Shown piece by piece: positions 1-8,166 of a stretch of 32,361 bases of DNA. The position numbers and the translations under genes are program-made. Each line of letters opens with the position of its first letter. The first letter of the stretch is position 1. This stretch comes from an uncultured bacterium (lineage in GTDB: Bacteria > Verrucomicrobiota > Kiritimatiellia > RFP12 > UBA1067), in the NCBI GenBank assembly GCA_902780865.1, contig CACZHC010000034.1:1-32361 (forward strand), in the 5' to 3' direction. The notes beneath the pieces were generated by a model. The model searched no databases. It was not told the DNA's origin and was given only the letters and a program-made list of their open reading frames with translations.

Positions 1-289
1 GCTTGCCGCGGAGGGCCGCGGCGTGCGCGTCGTGTCGCTTCCGTGCGTCGAGCTCTTCGCGCGCCAGGACGCGGCCTATCGCGCGTCCGTGGTTCCGGCG
101 GCGATGACGCGCCGCGTCCTCGCCGAGGCGGGGGTCGCGAAGGGGCTCATGGAGTTCGCCGTCGCGCCCGCGACGACGCGGTATCTGTCGCTCGAGCATT
201 TCGGCGCGTCGGGTCCCTACGCCCGGCTGGCGGATGAGTTTGGCTTCACGCCCGAGAACTGCCTGCGCCTTGCCCGCGAGTTGCTGTGA
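1..289 (+). CDS. tkt: Transketolase, C-terminal end (5' truncated by window)
   Basis: Only the last 95 codons are present, read in the frame starting at base 2 and ending in TGA at 287-289. The residues match the C-terminal domain of transketolase: a VRVVSLPC strand, then an ELFARQDAAYR helix, and near the end FGASGPYARLADEFGFTPENC. That last stretch is the family's usual GxSGP...FGFT segment. The enzyme moves two-carbon ketol units between sugar phosphates in the non-oxidative pentose phosphate pathway, in the cytoplasm, using thiamine diphosphate. The ThDP-binding part lies outside the window. A start at GTG 23 is possible in this frame, but homology already runs through codons before it, so it is not a start. 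The next gene is 92 bp downstream with its own promoter. Identification is by family memory, not by a search. Confidence 0.85.
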   Translation, partial: LAAEGRGVRVVSLPCVELFARQDAAYRASVVPAAMTRRVLAEAGVAKGLMEFAVAPATTRYLSLEHFGASGPYARLADEFGFTPENCLRLARELL

Positions 290-329
290 GCGACGCGCGG
301 CGCGCTCCGTCCGCGACGGAACTTCGCCG

Positions 330-375
330 TCACCCGAATGGACTATTGATGAAGCGGCGGGGAATTGCGTATAAT
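330..375 (+). promoter_or_regulatory. Regulon promoter A: degenerate palindrome plus TATAAT, for the GH51 gene
   Basis: The palindrome at 330-347 reads GTCACCCGAATGGACTAT and is the most degenerate of the seven copies. Its TCACCC half is intact; the GGACTAT half is weak. A perfect TATAAT follows at 370-375, leaving 22 bp between the two, which is the same spacing as at the other six promoters. I accept this site mainly on that spacing. The ATG of the GH51 gene starts 7 nt after the -10 box, so the transcript should begin at or next to the A of the ATG. Confidence 0.6.
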
Positions 376-381
376 GATCGC

Positions 382-2343
382 ATGAAAATCAAAAATACGC
401 TTGTCGTTTCCGCCGCGGTGGTCGCCGCCTCGTGTGCGTCCCTTGCGGACGGCGCGAGAATCTCCATCTCGCCCGACGCAAAGGGCATGGATATGCCGAA
501 GACAATGTACGGCATCTTCTTCGAGGACATCAACTATGCCGCCGACGGAGGCATATACCCTGAGCTGCTGGCGAACCGCGGCTTCGACTGGAAGACGAAG
601 GACCTCGAGGGTTGGGAGGCCGACTACCGCGGCGGCGCGATGGCGCGCATCACGGTGCAGGAGAACGCGCCGCTTCACCCCAACACCGCGCGCCATCTGC
701 GCATGGAGTGCTTCGGACCCGGCACGGGATGCGGCGTCAGGAACAAGGGCTTCCACGGCGTAAGCGTCGAGGCCGGCAAGAAGTACGACCTCACGTTCTA
801 CGCACGGGGGCTCGAAGGGTATGCCGGTGGACTCCGCTTTGTGCTTGAGGACGGACAGGAGGTCGTCTGCGAGGCAAAGCTCGCGAACGGCAAGATGTCC
901 GTCGCGCCGAAGTCTGGTGCGCTCGACCCCGTGGAGCCGGAGTGGCGCAGGCACTCCTTCGTGTTCGCGCCGCAGAAGACCGTCAGGAACGGAACATTCT
1001 CTGTCCTTATGGACGCTCCCGGAATAGTCGAGCTCGAGCAGGTTTCGCTCTTTCCGCAGGAGACGTTCAACGGACGCAGGAACGGACTGCGCAAGGACCT
1101 CGTCCAGCTTCTCAAGGACCTGAAGCCGGGCGTGCTACGCTTCCCGGGCGGATGCGTCGCGGAAGGCGACTGCTTCGAGCGCTGGTTCGATTGGAAGCGC
1201 ACGGTCGGCGCGCTTGAGCGCCGCGAGACGATCTGGAACACATGGGGCTACTGGCAGTCGTTCGGACTCGGCTACTACGAGTACTTCTGTCTCGCCGAGG
1301 ACATCGGCGCGGAGCCGCTCCCCATCTGCCTCGCGGGCATCACGTGCCAGTTCCGCGGACCCAAGCTCGCGCCGCTCGATTCGATGGACTACTTTGCGCA
1401 GAGCATCTGCGACCTTGTCGACTTCGCGAACGCCGACCCCAAGAAGAACAAGTGGGGTGCGCTCCGCGCCGAGATGGGCCACCCGAAGCCGTTCAACCTC
1501 AAGATGGTCGGCGTTGGAAACGAGAACTGGGGGCAGGACTTCCTCGACCGCTACCTCGCGATCGCAAAGATCGTGCGCGAGAAGCATCCAGAGATAAAGC
1601 TCGTCTCTACGGCCGGCGCGTCGCCGATCGGCGGAGACCACGACCTCGCATGGAAGACTCTCACCTGCAAGACCGCCGACATGGTCGACGAGCATTTCTA
1701 CGCGAACCCCGGATGGATGATGGGGCTTGCGCACCAGTTCGACGGATACGACCGATCGAAGCCGAAGGTGTACGCCGGCGAATACGCGTGCCACGTCGAG
1801 GACAAGGCGAACAGCCTATTCTCCGCGCTCTGCGAGGCGGTGTGCATGATGGGCTTCGAGCGCAACTGCGACGTCGTCGAGATGTCCAGCTACGCGCCGC
1901 TCTTCGGCAAGATCGGCTGCGAGCAGTGGAAGCCCGACCTCATCTGGTTCGACAACCTTCGCGCGTTCACGACGCCCAACTACCACGTGCAGAAGATGTT
2001 CGGCAACAACCTTCCGAGCGTGTACATCCCGTCCGCGCAGTCCGGCGAAGTTGCCGACTTCCATCAGGTCTGCGGATTCGACAAGGCGACTGGCGAGTAC
2101 GTCGTGAAGTGCGTCAACCTCGCGGCGGACCGTCCGATTGATCTCGTCATCGACTTCGGCGCGAAGCTTCCCGCCGGGAAAATCAAGGTCGAGACGCTGA
2201 CAGGCGATCCCAAGGTCGTCAACGACATGGAGAATCCAGAACGCTGCAGGCCCGAGGCTAAGTCTGTTGTCTTCGCCGGTGGACGCGAGTTCAAGACGAA
2301 TCTTCCCGCCTCCTCGCTCACGATCATTCGGGCGAAGAAATGA
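382..2343 (+). CDS. Secreted GH51 alpha-L-arabinofuranosidase with N-terminal CBM4_9-like insert
   Basis: This is a 653-residue protein with a signal peptide (MKIKNTLVVSAAVVAASCA, about residues 1-23). It should release terminal alpha-L-arabinofuranose from arabinan or arabinoxylan side chains in the periplasm or outside the cell. The GH51 signature begins with MYGIFFEDINYAADGG. A carbohydrate-binding-like beta domain (about residues 90-225) interrupts it, as is common in this family. The TIM barrel then runs from LRFPGGC onward. The catalytic acid/base is E381 in GVGNENWG and the nucleophile E467 in YAGEYACH. Both are present, so the enzyme looks active. The frame is open back to a GTG at 286, but the ATG at 382 is preferred: it begins the signal peptide and lies 7 nt after a TATAAT box, with no Shine-Dalgarno sequence. 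A strong hairpin follows the stop codon. Confidence 0.92.
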   Translation: MKIKNTLVVSAAVVAASCASLADGARISISPDAKGMDMPKTMYGIFFEDINYAADGGIYPELLANRGFDWKTKDLEGWEADYRGGAMARITVQENAPLHPNTARHLRMECFGPGTGCGVRNKGFHGVSVEAGKKYDLTFYARGLEGYAGGLRFVLEDGQEVVCEAKLANGKMSVAPKSGALDPVEPEWRRHSFVFAPQKTVRNGTFSVLMDAPGIVELEQVSLFPQETFNGRRNGLRKDLVQLLKDLKPGVLRFPGGCVAEGDCFERWFDWKRTVGALERRETIWNTWGYWQSFGLGYYEYFCLAEDIGAEPLPICLAGITCQFRGPKLAPLDSMDYFAQSICDLVDFANADPKKNKWGALRAEMGHPKPFNLKMVGVGNENWGQDFLDRYLAIAKIVREKHPEIKLVSTAGASPIGGDHDLAWKTLTCKTADMVDEHFYANPGWMMGLAHQFDGYDRSKPKVYAGEYACHVEDKANSLFSALCEAVCMMGFERNCDVVEMSSYAPLFGKIGCEQWKPDLIWFDNLRAFTTPNYHVQKMFGNNLPSVYIPSAQSGEVADFHQVCGFDKATGEYVVKCVNLAADRPIDLVIDFGAKLPAGKIKVETLTGDPKVVNDMENPERCRPEAKSVVFAGGREFKTNLPASSLTIIRAKK

Positions 2344-2376
2344 ATATTTTCGGCGACAGCGGCGTATAGAATAATT

Positions 2377-2403
2377 GGCGGCGCGGCATTTTGCCGCGCC
2401 GCC
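2377..2403. terminator. Perfect 12-bp GC hairpin after the GH51 gene
   Basis: GGCGGCGCGGCA at 2377-2388 pairs perfectly with TGCCGCGCCGCC at 2392-2403 across a TTT loop. It starts 34 bp after the GH51 stop codon. No clear U-tract follows on the plus strand, so it is not a textbook intrinsic terminator, but it should separate the GH51 transcript from the next promoter. The regulon palindrome begins only 2 bp later (2406). Confidence 0.6.
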
Positions 2404-2405
2404 GT

Positions 2406-2452
2406 ATCATTCCGTTGGGTGATGGCGGGGGAAACTGCGGTTTTGCTACAAT
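2406..2452 (+). promoter_or_regulatory. Regulon promoter B: palindrome plus TACAAT, for the GH97 gene
   Basis: The palindrome ATCATTCCGTTGGGTGAT is at 2406-2423 and the -10 box TACAAT at 2447-2452, with 23 bp between. The place where a -35 box would lie (about 2424-2429) reads GGCGGG, far from TTGACA, which suggests the promoter needs an activator. The GH97 ATG begins 7 nt after the -10 box and has no Shine-Dalgarno sequence. Confidence 0.75.
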
Positions 2453-2458
2453 GGGGGC

Positions 2459-4648
2459 ATGAAAACTAAATTTGCACTTTCCCTCGCGGTGGCTGCCGTG
2501 TGCGTCGCCGCGCTTGCGGAGCCCCTGACCTGCGCATCCCCCGACGGGAAGAACGCGCTCACCTTTGCGCTCGGCGAAAAGGGCGAGCCGACGTATTCGT
2601 TCGCCTACCGCGGCAAAAAAGTCGTCGAGCCGTCCACGCTCGGTTTCGACATCAAGGCGCTCGGCAAGGACGCCTTCGAGGGACGCAAGCCCGGGGAGCT
2701 GAGGACGGGATTCGTCCTCTCGGGAGTGGAGTGCGCGAGCGCGGACGAGACATGGAGGCCCGTGTGGGGCGAGGAGAGCGAGATACGCGACCGCCACGAG
2801 GAGATGCTCGTCAAGCTCGTGCAGAAGGGCACCGGACGCCGCATGGACCTGCGCTTTCGCGTGTTCGACGACGGAATGGGATTCCGCTACGAATTCCCCG
2901 CGGATGACGACAATTCCGTCGCGCGTCTCGTCCCGGGCGAGAACATCGCGCCCGAGGGAAAGACCCAGCCGCTCACCCACTTCACAATCGTCGAGGAGCG
3001 AACGCGCTTCAACATTCCGTGCGACGCCACGGCGTGGTGGATTCCGGCGGACTACGAGACGCAGGAGTACCGCTACACGAAGTCGCGCGTCAGCGAGATA
3101 CCGGGCCTCTTCAAGGCCGCGCCGGACGCGAACCTTTCGTCCACGCTCACCGACTTCCCGGCGGTGCAGACCGCGCTGATGCTCAAGTACGACGACGGAC
3201 TCCTCGTAAACATCCACGAGGCGGCGTGCGTCGACTACTCTACGATGCATTTGCGGGTAACGGGGAATGGGGAACGGGGAATGGCATTTGAGTCTTCGCT
3301 CACGCCGGACGCGACAGGCGCGAAGGGATGGATGCAGACGCCGTGCAAGTCTCCGTGGCGCACGCTTATCGTCGGCGATAGGGGCGCGGACATCCTCTCC
3401 TCGCGCATCACGCTCAACCTCAACGAGCCGTGCGCCATCGAGGACACGAGCTGGATACATCCGGTAAAGTACATCGGCGTGTGGTGGACGATGATAACGG
3501 GCGCGAAGAACTGGGCGTACATGCCCGATCCGTCGATGCACGCGGCGAACACGACGAACGTCATGCGCCACATCGACTTCGCGGCGGAGCACGGATTCGA
3601 CGAGGTCCTCATCGAGGGATGGGACACCGGATTCGAGGACTGGTTCGGCAAGGAGAAGGACGCGGTCTTCGACTTCGTGACGCCGTATCCCGACTTCGAC
3701 CTCGAGGGACTCAACAAGTACGCGCACGAGAAGGGCGTGAAGCTGATGATGTACCACGAGACGAGCGCCTCGACGCGCAACTACGAGCGCCATCTCGACG
3801 AGGCGTATGCGCTCATGAACCGTCTCGGCTACGACTCTGTGAAGGCCGGATACGTCGGCAACATCCTCCCGCACGGCGAGACGCACTACTCGCAGTGGAG
3901 CAACAACCACTACCTCTACTGCATCAAGGAGGCCGCGAAGAGGAAGATCATGGTGAACCAGCACGAGGCGGTGCGTCCGACCGGACTCTGCCGCACGTGG
4001 CCGAACCTCATCGGCAACGAGGCCGCACGCGGGACGGAGTACGAGTCGTTCGGAGGTAACAACGCCGACCACACGACGATACTTCCGTTCACGAGGCTTG
4101 TGGGAGGCCCGATGGACTACACGCCCGGCATCTTCGAGACGGACCTTTCGAAGATATGCTCCTGGAAGAAGCAGCGCATCTCCTCGACGCTCGCGGGGCA
4201 GCTCGCGCTCTATGTCACGATGTTCTCTCCGCTGCAGATGGCGGCGGACGTCCCGGAGAGCTACGAGAAGCGGCTCGACGCCCTGCAGTTCATCAAGGAC
4301 GTTCCGTGCGACTGGAATGAGTCGCGCTACCTCGAGGCGGAGATCGGCGACTACCTGACGATCGTCCGCAGGGCGAAGGGCAAAGACGAGTGGTACCTCG
4401 GGATGAAGACGGACGAGAATGCGCACGCGGCGGAAATCAGGCTCGACTTCCTGACGCCCGGAAAGGCCTACGAGGCGACGATCTACGCCGACGCGCCGGA
4501 CGCGGTGTACCGCACAGAGACGGCGGGCAACTACGTCATCGAGAAGCGCACAGTGTCGTCTGCCGACACCCTGCGCCTCCGCGCGGCGCCCGGCGGCGGC
4601 GCGGCGGTTTCGTTCAAACCTAATCGCGTGGCGGCTAGTTCTCGATGA
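2459..4648 (+). CDS. Secreted GH97 alpha-glucoside hydrolase, SusB-like inverting type
   Basis: A 729-residue exported protein: signal peptide about residues 1-20, ending in AALAEP. It has the GH97 order of a beta-super-sandwich N-domain, a TIM barrel (from about residue 320) and a C-terminal beta domain. GH97 contains inverting alpha-glucosidases such as SusB and retaining alpha-galactosidases. This one matches the inverting group. E434 (YHETSAS), E503 (NQHEAVRPTG) and E527 (RGTEYES) are spaced 69 and 24 residues apart, exactly like E439, E508 and E532 of SusB, which coordinate calcium and act as base and acid. It would hydrolyse alpha-glucosides outside the cytoplasm, an unexpected partner for arabinoxylan enzymes. 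It is leaderless. Its last 14 bases overlap the converging response-regulator gene. A 14-bp tandem repeat lies in the coding sequence at 3259-3284. Confidence 0.92.
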   Translation: MKTKFALSLAVAAVCVAALAEPLTCASPDGKNALTFALGEKGEPTYSFAYRGKKVVEPSTLGFDIKALGKDAFEGRKPGELRTGFVLSGVECASADETWRPVWGEESEIRDRHEEMLVKLVQKGTGRRMDLRFRVFDDGMGFRYEFPADDDNSVARLVPGENIAPEGKTQPLTHFTIVEERTRFNIPCDATAWWIPADYETQEYRYTKSRVSEIPGLFKAAPDANLSSTLTDFPAVQTALMLKYDDGLLVNIHEAACVDYSTMHLRVTGNGERGMAFESSLTPDATGAKGWMQTPCKSPWRTLIVGDRGADILSSRITLNLNEPCAIEDTSWIHPVKYIGVWWTMITGAKNWAYMPDPSMHAANTTNVMRHIDFAAEHGFDEVLIEGWDTGFEDWFGKEKDAVFDFVTPYPDFDLEGLNKYAHEKGVKLMMYHETSASTRNYERHLDEAYALMNRLGYDSVKAGYVGNILPHGETHYSQWSNNHYLYCIKEAAKRKIMVNQHEAVRPTGLCRTWPNLIGNEAARGTEYESFGGNNADHTTILPFTRLVGGPMDYTPGIFETDLSKICSWKKQRISSTLAGQLALYVTMFSPLQMAADVPESYEKRLDALQFIKDVPCDWNESRYLEAEIGDYLTIVRRAKGKDEWYLGMKTDENAHAAEIRLDFLTPGKAYEATIYADAPDAVYRTETAGNYVIEKRTVSSADTLRLRAAPGGGAAVSFKPNRVAASSR
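3259..3284 (+). repeat. Short tandem repeat inside the GH97 gene
   Basis: AACGGGGAATGGGG is followed directly by AACGGGGAATGG. The frame stays open and encodes part of a TGNGERG stretch between MHLRV and MAFESSL, where related GH97 proteins have a shorter loop. It looks like a simple-repeat insertion tolerated in a surface loop of the N-terminal domain. Confidence 0.5.
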
Positions 4649-5249
4649 TGCCGCGCGAGATGGCGAGAGTGACCGCTTCCGTGCGGTCGCTTACGTCCAT
4701 CTTCTCGAATATGTGGCGGAAGTGCGTCTTGACGGAATTGACGCTGATCCCGAGCATCTCGGCCACCTCGGGGCTCGAGAACCCCTTGGCGGCGAGCTGG
4801 ATGATGGAAATCTCGCGCGCGGAAAGGCTCTTGACGCCCTGCCGCATGTCGAATATCCTCTGGATGTCTTCGGGTATGTATCTCCCGCCCGAGGCGATTT
4901 CCCTGACGGCCTTCGCAATCTCGGCCGGACGCGAGTCTTTCGGGATGTAGCCGTTCGCGCCGAGCTTCAGCGCGCGGAAGATATCCTCCTCCAGCTCGCT
5001 GGTCGTGAGCATGGCGACCTTTGCGTCGGGATGAGCCTTTCGCAGTGTCTCAAGCGCGTCGAGTCCGCTGACGGACGGCATCCTGATGTCGAGCAGAAGG
5101 ACGTCCGGCTTGGTTTTTTCGTAGAAGCCGAGAATGCCCTCCGCGCTTTCAGCCGTCGCTACGACCTCCATGCCCTCGGCGCGCGAGAGGACGAACTTGA
5201 GGCCTGCGAGGACTACGCTGTGGTCGTCAACTACTGCTACTTTCGTCAT
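4635..5249 (-). CDS. NarL/LuxR-family response regulator
   Basis: 204 residues. The receiver domain (1-120) begins KVAVVDDHSVVL and has the phosphoacceptor D54 (LLLDIRMP), the switch threonine near T82 and K104 (GYIPKD). The C-terminal half (about 137-204) is a GerE/LuxR-type helix-turn-helix: LSAREISIIQLAAKGFS, then AEMLGISVNSVKTHFRHI. Phosphorylated regulators of this family dimerise and bind inverted repeats. The gene overlaps the kinase gene by 4 bp (ATGA type) and converges on the GH97 gene. Lying inside the glycosidase cluster, downstream of promoter C, it is the best candidate to bind the seven 18-bp palindromes; that link is inference. Confidence 0.93.
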   Translation of the reverse strand: MTKVAVVDDHSVVLAGLKFVLSRAEGMEVVATAESAEGILGFYEKTKPDVLLLDIRMPSVSGLDALETLRKAHPDAKVAMLTTSELEEDIFRALKLGANGYIPKDSRPAEIAKAVREIASGGRYIPEDIQRIFDMRQGVKSLSAREISIIQLAAKGFSSPEVAEMLGISVNSVKTHFRHIFEKMDVSDRTEAVTLAISRGIIEN

Positions 5250-6616
5250 GTCTTGATCTCCAGCCTAACGGATGTTGTGTGCCGCTTGGACGCAAAAGAG
5301 ACGGTGAAGCCGCTTCTGCGCGCGCGTTCCCGCATTCCGGAAAGCCCGAAGTGCCCCGCTTCCGGACCGAGCGCGTGCTGCGTGTCGAAGGGAGCTCCGT
5401 TGTTCACGATCCTGAGCTCGAACTTCTTCGGCCCTCTTGCGTCGCTTGCGATCAGGATGCGCGTGGCCTTGCCGTGCTTGATTGCGTTCGTGACGGACTC
5501 CTGCACTACGTATAGTATGTCCGAGAAGAGCGCCTCTGGCAGGGTCTCCGGAAGTCCCTTTAGGATGGCCTCTACGCGAACGGCGGTGGTGGATGCGAGT
5601 TTCTGCACAAGCGACATCAGCACGTCCTTCGGGCGCTTCTGCGTTAGTTCGTCGATTCTCAGGTTCCAGATCGTCTCGCGAATTTCGCGCTTTGCGGTGA
5701 CGAGGATGTCGCGTGCAAGTTCGATGGGCTTCAGCTCTTCCGGAGCCGGCGATCCGGCCTCGGGCAGCATGCTGTCGAGGTAGAGCCTTGCGCCCGCGAG
5801 GTGCTGCTCGATCGAGTCGTGCAGGTCCGCCGCCATCCTGCGGCGCTCGGCGATGACGGCCTGCAGCCGGCTTTTCGTCTGGTGCGCCCTGTAGAGCTTG
5901 AACGAAAGTGCGGCTACGACGACGAGAAGCAGCCACGGGGCGTATCTTGCGGCCTTTGACGCCTTGTAGGCGACAAACCTGCGCTTGAACGCCGCATCGG
6001 GGATTATGGTTATTGCGTTCTCGTCTGGCAGCCTGATGTCGATTTTCGGCACTTCGCCATCGGGCAGGTCGATGTCCAGGGTTATGAGGAATCCCTCAAG
6101 CTCGACGTTCGGGCGCAGGGACAGCTTCTCCGAGAGTTCCTTGCTTGCGTATCCCTGAAGGCTTGCGGACATCATGGTGCCTTCGCAGTCGATGTCGAAG
6201 TCCGTGAACGCCCAGTCCCTCGGGATGACGTTAAGGACGCGCGCCTTCAGGTGTACGGGCATTCCGTAGAGGTCGGAAGTCTTCCCCTCGTCGAAGACGC
6301 GCGGAAGGTCTTTCGGTCCGATGGACTGCGTCTCCGGGACGACGCCGTTCTCGCCTTTCTTCTCGTATCTCGCCGCTTCGACTGTGATGCGTCCGTTGCG
6401 CCTCGCCGGCACGCCGCGCGCCTCCACTAAGTCGCCTGGCGAAAGCTCCGGCGCGCCTTGCTTTGTCTGCACGCGGACTACGCGGTCCTCGGTCTTCAGC
6501 AGGAAGAACTGCCACGCCTGCCAGTATAGGACGGTGCCGCGGACCGATTCGGTCTGCGGCTCGTTTGCGTACAGCGGCAATGCCGCGAGCGCCAGAATGG
6601 ATATGAAGCGTTTCAT
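5246..6616 (-). CDS. Membrane histidine kinase with periplasmic OB-like sensor (HisKA_3 type)
   Basis: 456 residues. A signal peptide (about 1-17) leads into a periplasmic region (18-222). This begins with a beta-rich stretch (SVRGTVLYWQAWQFFLL...GDLVEARGV) resembling an OB fold. One membrane helix follows (225-239, YAPWLLLVVVAALSF). The cytoplasmic part has the HisKA_3 dimerisation helix with phospho-acceptor H266 (AADLHDSIEQHLAGARL). A HATPase domain follows, with the N box (QESVTNAIKHGKA) and G box (GHFGLSGMRERARRSG). This is the usual partner architecture for a NarL-type regulator; the two genes overlap. The ligand is unknown; released oligosaccharides are a guess from context. A TATAAT lies 9 nt before the ATG. 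The gene also lies just 26 bp downstream of the GH43-CBM6 gene on the same strand, so read-through from promoter C is likely. Confidence 0.92.
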   Translation of the reverse strand: MKRFISILALAALPLYANEPQTESVRGTVLYWQAWQFFLLKTEDRVVRVQTKQGAPELSPGDLVEARGVPARRNGRITVEAARYEKKGENGVVPETQSIGPKDLPRVFDEGKTSDLYGMPVHLKARVLNVIPRDWAFTDFDIDCEGTMMSASLQGYASKELSEKLSLRPNVELEGFLITLDIDLPDGEVPKIDIRLPDENAITIIPDAAFKRRFVAYKASKAARYAPWLLLVVVAALSFKLYRAHQTKSRLQAVIAERRRMAADLHDSIEQHLAGARLYLDSMLPEAGSPAPEELKPIELARDILVTAKREIRETIWNLRIDELTQKRPKDVLMSLVQKLASTTAVRVEAILKGLPETLPEALFSDILYVVQESVTNAIKHGKATRILIASDARGPKKFELRIVNNGAPFDTQHALGPEAGHFGLSGMRERARRSGFTVSFASKRHTTSVRLEIKT

Positions 6617-6624
6617 CTATCCAT

Positions 6625-6630
6625 ATTATA
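6625..6630 (-). promoter_or_regulatory. -10 box (TATAAT) for the kinase/regulator genes
   Basis: On the minus strand a TATAAT lies 9 nt upstream of the kinase ATG, so this transcript too would have almost no leader. The regulon palindrome is absent from the expected position (about 6653-6670), which lies inside the 3' end of the GH43-CBM6 gene. The promoter may give a basal level of the two-component system independent of the regulon. Confidence 0.6.
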
Positions 6631-6642
6631 GCAAATGCGCGG

Positions 6643-8085
6643 TCATTTTGCTGGAGTTCCGAAAGCCCACCAGTCAAGCTCCATATTGCCGGCGAGGACG
6701 ACGAAGACTGCGTGTTCGCCGGTTGCCGGCGCCTTGGTCTTGATCGACGTTGTCTTGAACGAATCGCCTGCGTCGACCGTTCCCGAGGCGACGAGCGTTC
6801 CGTCCGGCTTGTCGAGCCTGACTTCGACCTTGCCCTTGCCGCGGGCGGAGAAGGTGAACTTCGTTGGCGCCTTCGCGCCGAAGTCCGCTCCGCGCACCGC
6901 CACCCACGCTCCGTCCTCCTTCGGCTTCGCGGCGAGGTTGCCGAGCTGGGGAAGGCGGGTGAACGCCATGCCGGACGTCGCTGCGGCGGTCTCGCCCTGC
7001 ACCCTGCGGCGGGGGTCGAGCTTCTCGACCTGCTCCACGCCCTTGCGCGTGTTCTTCACGGGCTTGAAGGTGACGGTCGCCTCGTCGACTTCGCAGATGT
7101 CGATGTTGATGTTGCGGAATCCGCCCGTCTGCGGCAGGAGGGACTTCTGGAGCTCCTGGTCGTGGTAGATGAGGTACCACTTCCCCTTGAACTTGTGGAG
7201 GTGCGTGTGGTTGTTGCAGAACATGTGTCCGAACATGCCCGGGTTCTGGTTGTATTCCCCTCGCATCTTCCAGCTCTTCTCGTCGAGCGGGGTCTTAGAG
7301 GTCTCGTATACCATGGAGCATCCGATCGGCTTCGGGCAGTCTGCGTACGGCCAGGGTTCGTGGTCCGTCCAGTCGACGTTGTACGTGTACACGCACGTGT
7401 CGCCGATGAAGTTGAGTTCGTTGGCCTCGAAGTGGAACGGGGCGGGCGGAATCGTCGCCTCGCCGACGACGGAGATGAGGTCGGCGCCGAGCTTGATGAG
7501 ACGGGACTCAGCCCCACCGAAGGCGAGGTATCCCGTGCCGTCCGGACCAATCGCCGCGCCTGGGTCGAACGGGACCTTGCACTTCTTCGTGAAGTCGGAC
7601 TGCTGGTCGACGAGCGACTTCTGGAGCGGACTCGTCCACGGACCGAGCGGATGTGTCGCCGTCAGCACGGCGGTGCCGCATCCGGAATTCGAGAAGTACA
7701 TGTAGAAGTGCGTCTTGCCGTCCTTCTCCTTTCGCGATATGACGGAAGGCGCCCAGCTGTTGAAGATCCAAGGGGCGATATCTCCGACGGGTATCTCGCC
7801 GTGGTACGTCCAGTTCGCCATGTCGGCGGTTGACATCATGGAGAGGGTCTTGATGCATTCGTATGTGTTGTTCGTCTTCACGGGCGACTCGTCGTACTGC
7901 TGGTGGTCGTTCGTTCCGTAGACGAAGAGGCGTCCGTTGTATTCGACTGCGGTCGGGTCCGCGCAGAAGTGGTGGTCGAGCAGCGGATTCCCGAAGAACT
8001 CGCCGTTCTCGAACTTTGGCGAAGGCGCCGCGAAGGCTCCGAAGGCGGCTGCAACCGCAACTGTGGAAAGTATTGTCTTTTTCAT
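6643..8085 (-). CDS. Secreted GH43 arabinofuranosidase/xylosidase-type enzyme with CBM6-like domain
   Basis: 480 residues with a signal peptide (about 1-20). The GH43 five-bladed propeller (about 22-345) has the expected acidic triad: base D43 (CADPTAV), pKa-modulating D174 (VPFDPGAAI) and acid E220 (FHFEANE). A beta-sandwich follows (about 361-480) of CBM6 type, beginning VQGETAAATSG and ending MELDWWAFG. It should cleave arabinose or xylose linkages in hemicellulose outside the cytoplasm. The same GH43-CBM6 unit occurs, closely related, as residues about 454-905 of the fusion protein at 11181-15467. The gene starts divergently from the second GH43 gene and shares its operator. Its stop is 26 bp before the kinase gene. 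The exact substrate cannot be read from sequence alone. Confidence 0.92.
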   Translation of the reverse strand: MKKTILSTVAVAAAFGAFAAPSPKFENGEFFGNPLLDHHFCADPTAVEYNGRLFVYGTNDHQQYDESPVKTNNTYECIKTLSMMSTADMANWTYHGEIPVGDIAPWIFNSWAPSVISRKEKDGKTHFYMYFSNSGCGTAVLTATHPLGPWTSPLQKSLVDQQSDFTKKCKVPFDPGAAIGPDGTGYLAFGGAESRLIKLGADLISVVGEATIPPAPFHFEANELNFIGDTCVYTYNVDWTDHEPWPYADCPKPIGCSMVYETSKTPLDEKSWKMRGEYNQNPGMFGHMFCNNHTHLHKFKGKWYLIYHDQELQKSLLPQTGGFRNINIDICEVDEATVTFKPVKNTRKGVEQVEKLDPRRRVQGETAAATSGMAFTRLPQLGNLAAKPKEDGAWVAVRGADFGAKAPTKFTFSARGKGKVEVRLDKPDGTLVASGTVDAGDSFKTTSIKTKAPATGEHAVFVVLAGNMELDWWAFGTPAK

Positions 8086-8091
8086 GCCGCT

Positions 8092-8166
8092 ATTATACCC
8101 TATTCCCCCGATGCCCGCAAATCATCCTGTGGGGTGATACCGAAGCAAGCGGAGGCATGGTAGAAT
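8092..8166. promoter_or_regulatory. Regulon promoter C: one palindrome shared by two divergent promoters
   Basis: The palindrome ATCATCCTGTGGGGTGAT at 8121-8138 is the clearest copy. To the right, TAGAAT at 8161-8166 lies 22 bp away and the ATG of the second GH43 gene starts 8 nt further on. To the left, TATAAT on the minus strand (8092-8097) lies 23 bp away and the ATG of the GH43-CBM6 gene starts 7 nt further on. The only sequence between the two coding regions is this symmetrical unit. Neither side has a recognisable -35 box. Confidence 0.8.

Noticed and set aside
286..381. GTG start at 286 for the GH51 gene
   Set aside because: It would put 32 non-homologous residues before a clear signal peptide and would translate the promoter; the ATG at 382 fits the regulon start spacing.
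2324..4426. 700-codon open frame on the minus strand opposite the GH97 gene
   Set aside because: It is a GC-driven shadow: arginine/valine-rich with no domain, while the plus-strand frame has a signal peptide and a complete GH97 catalytic set.
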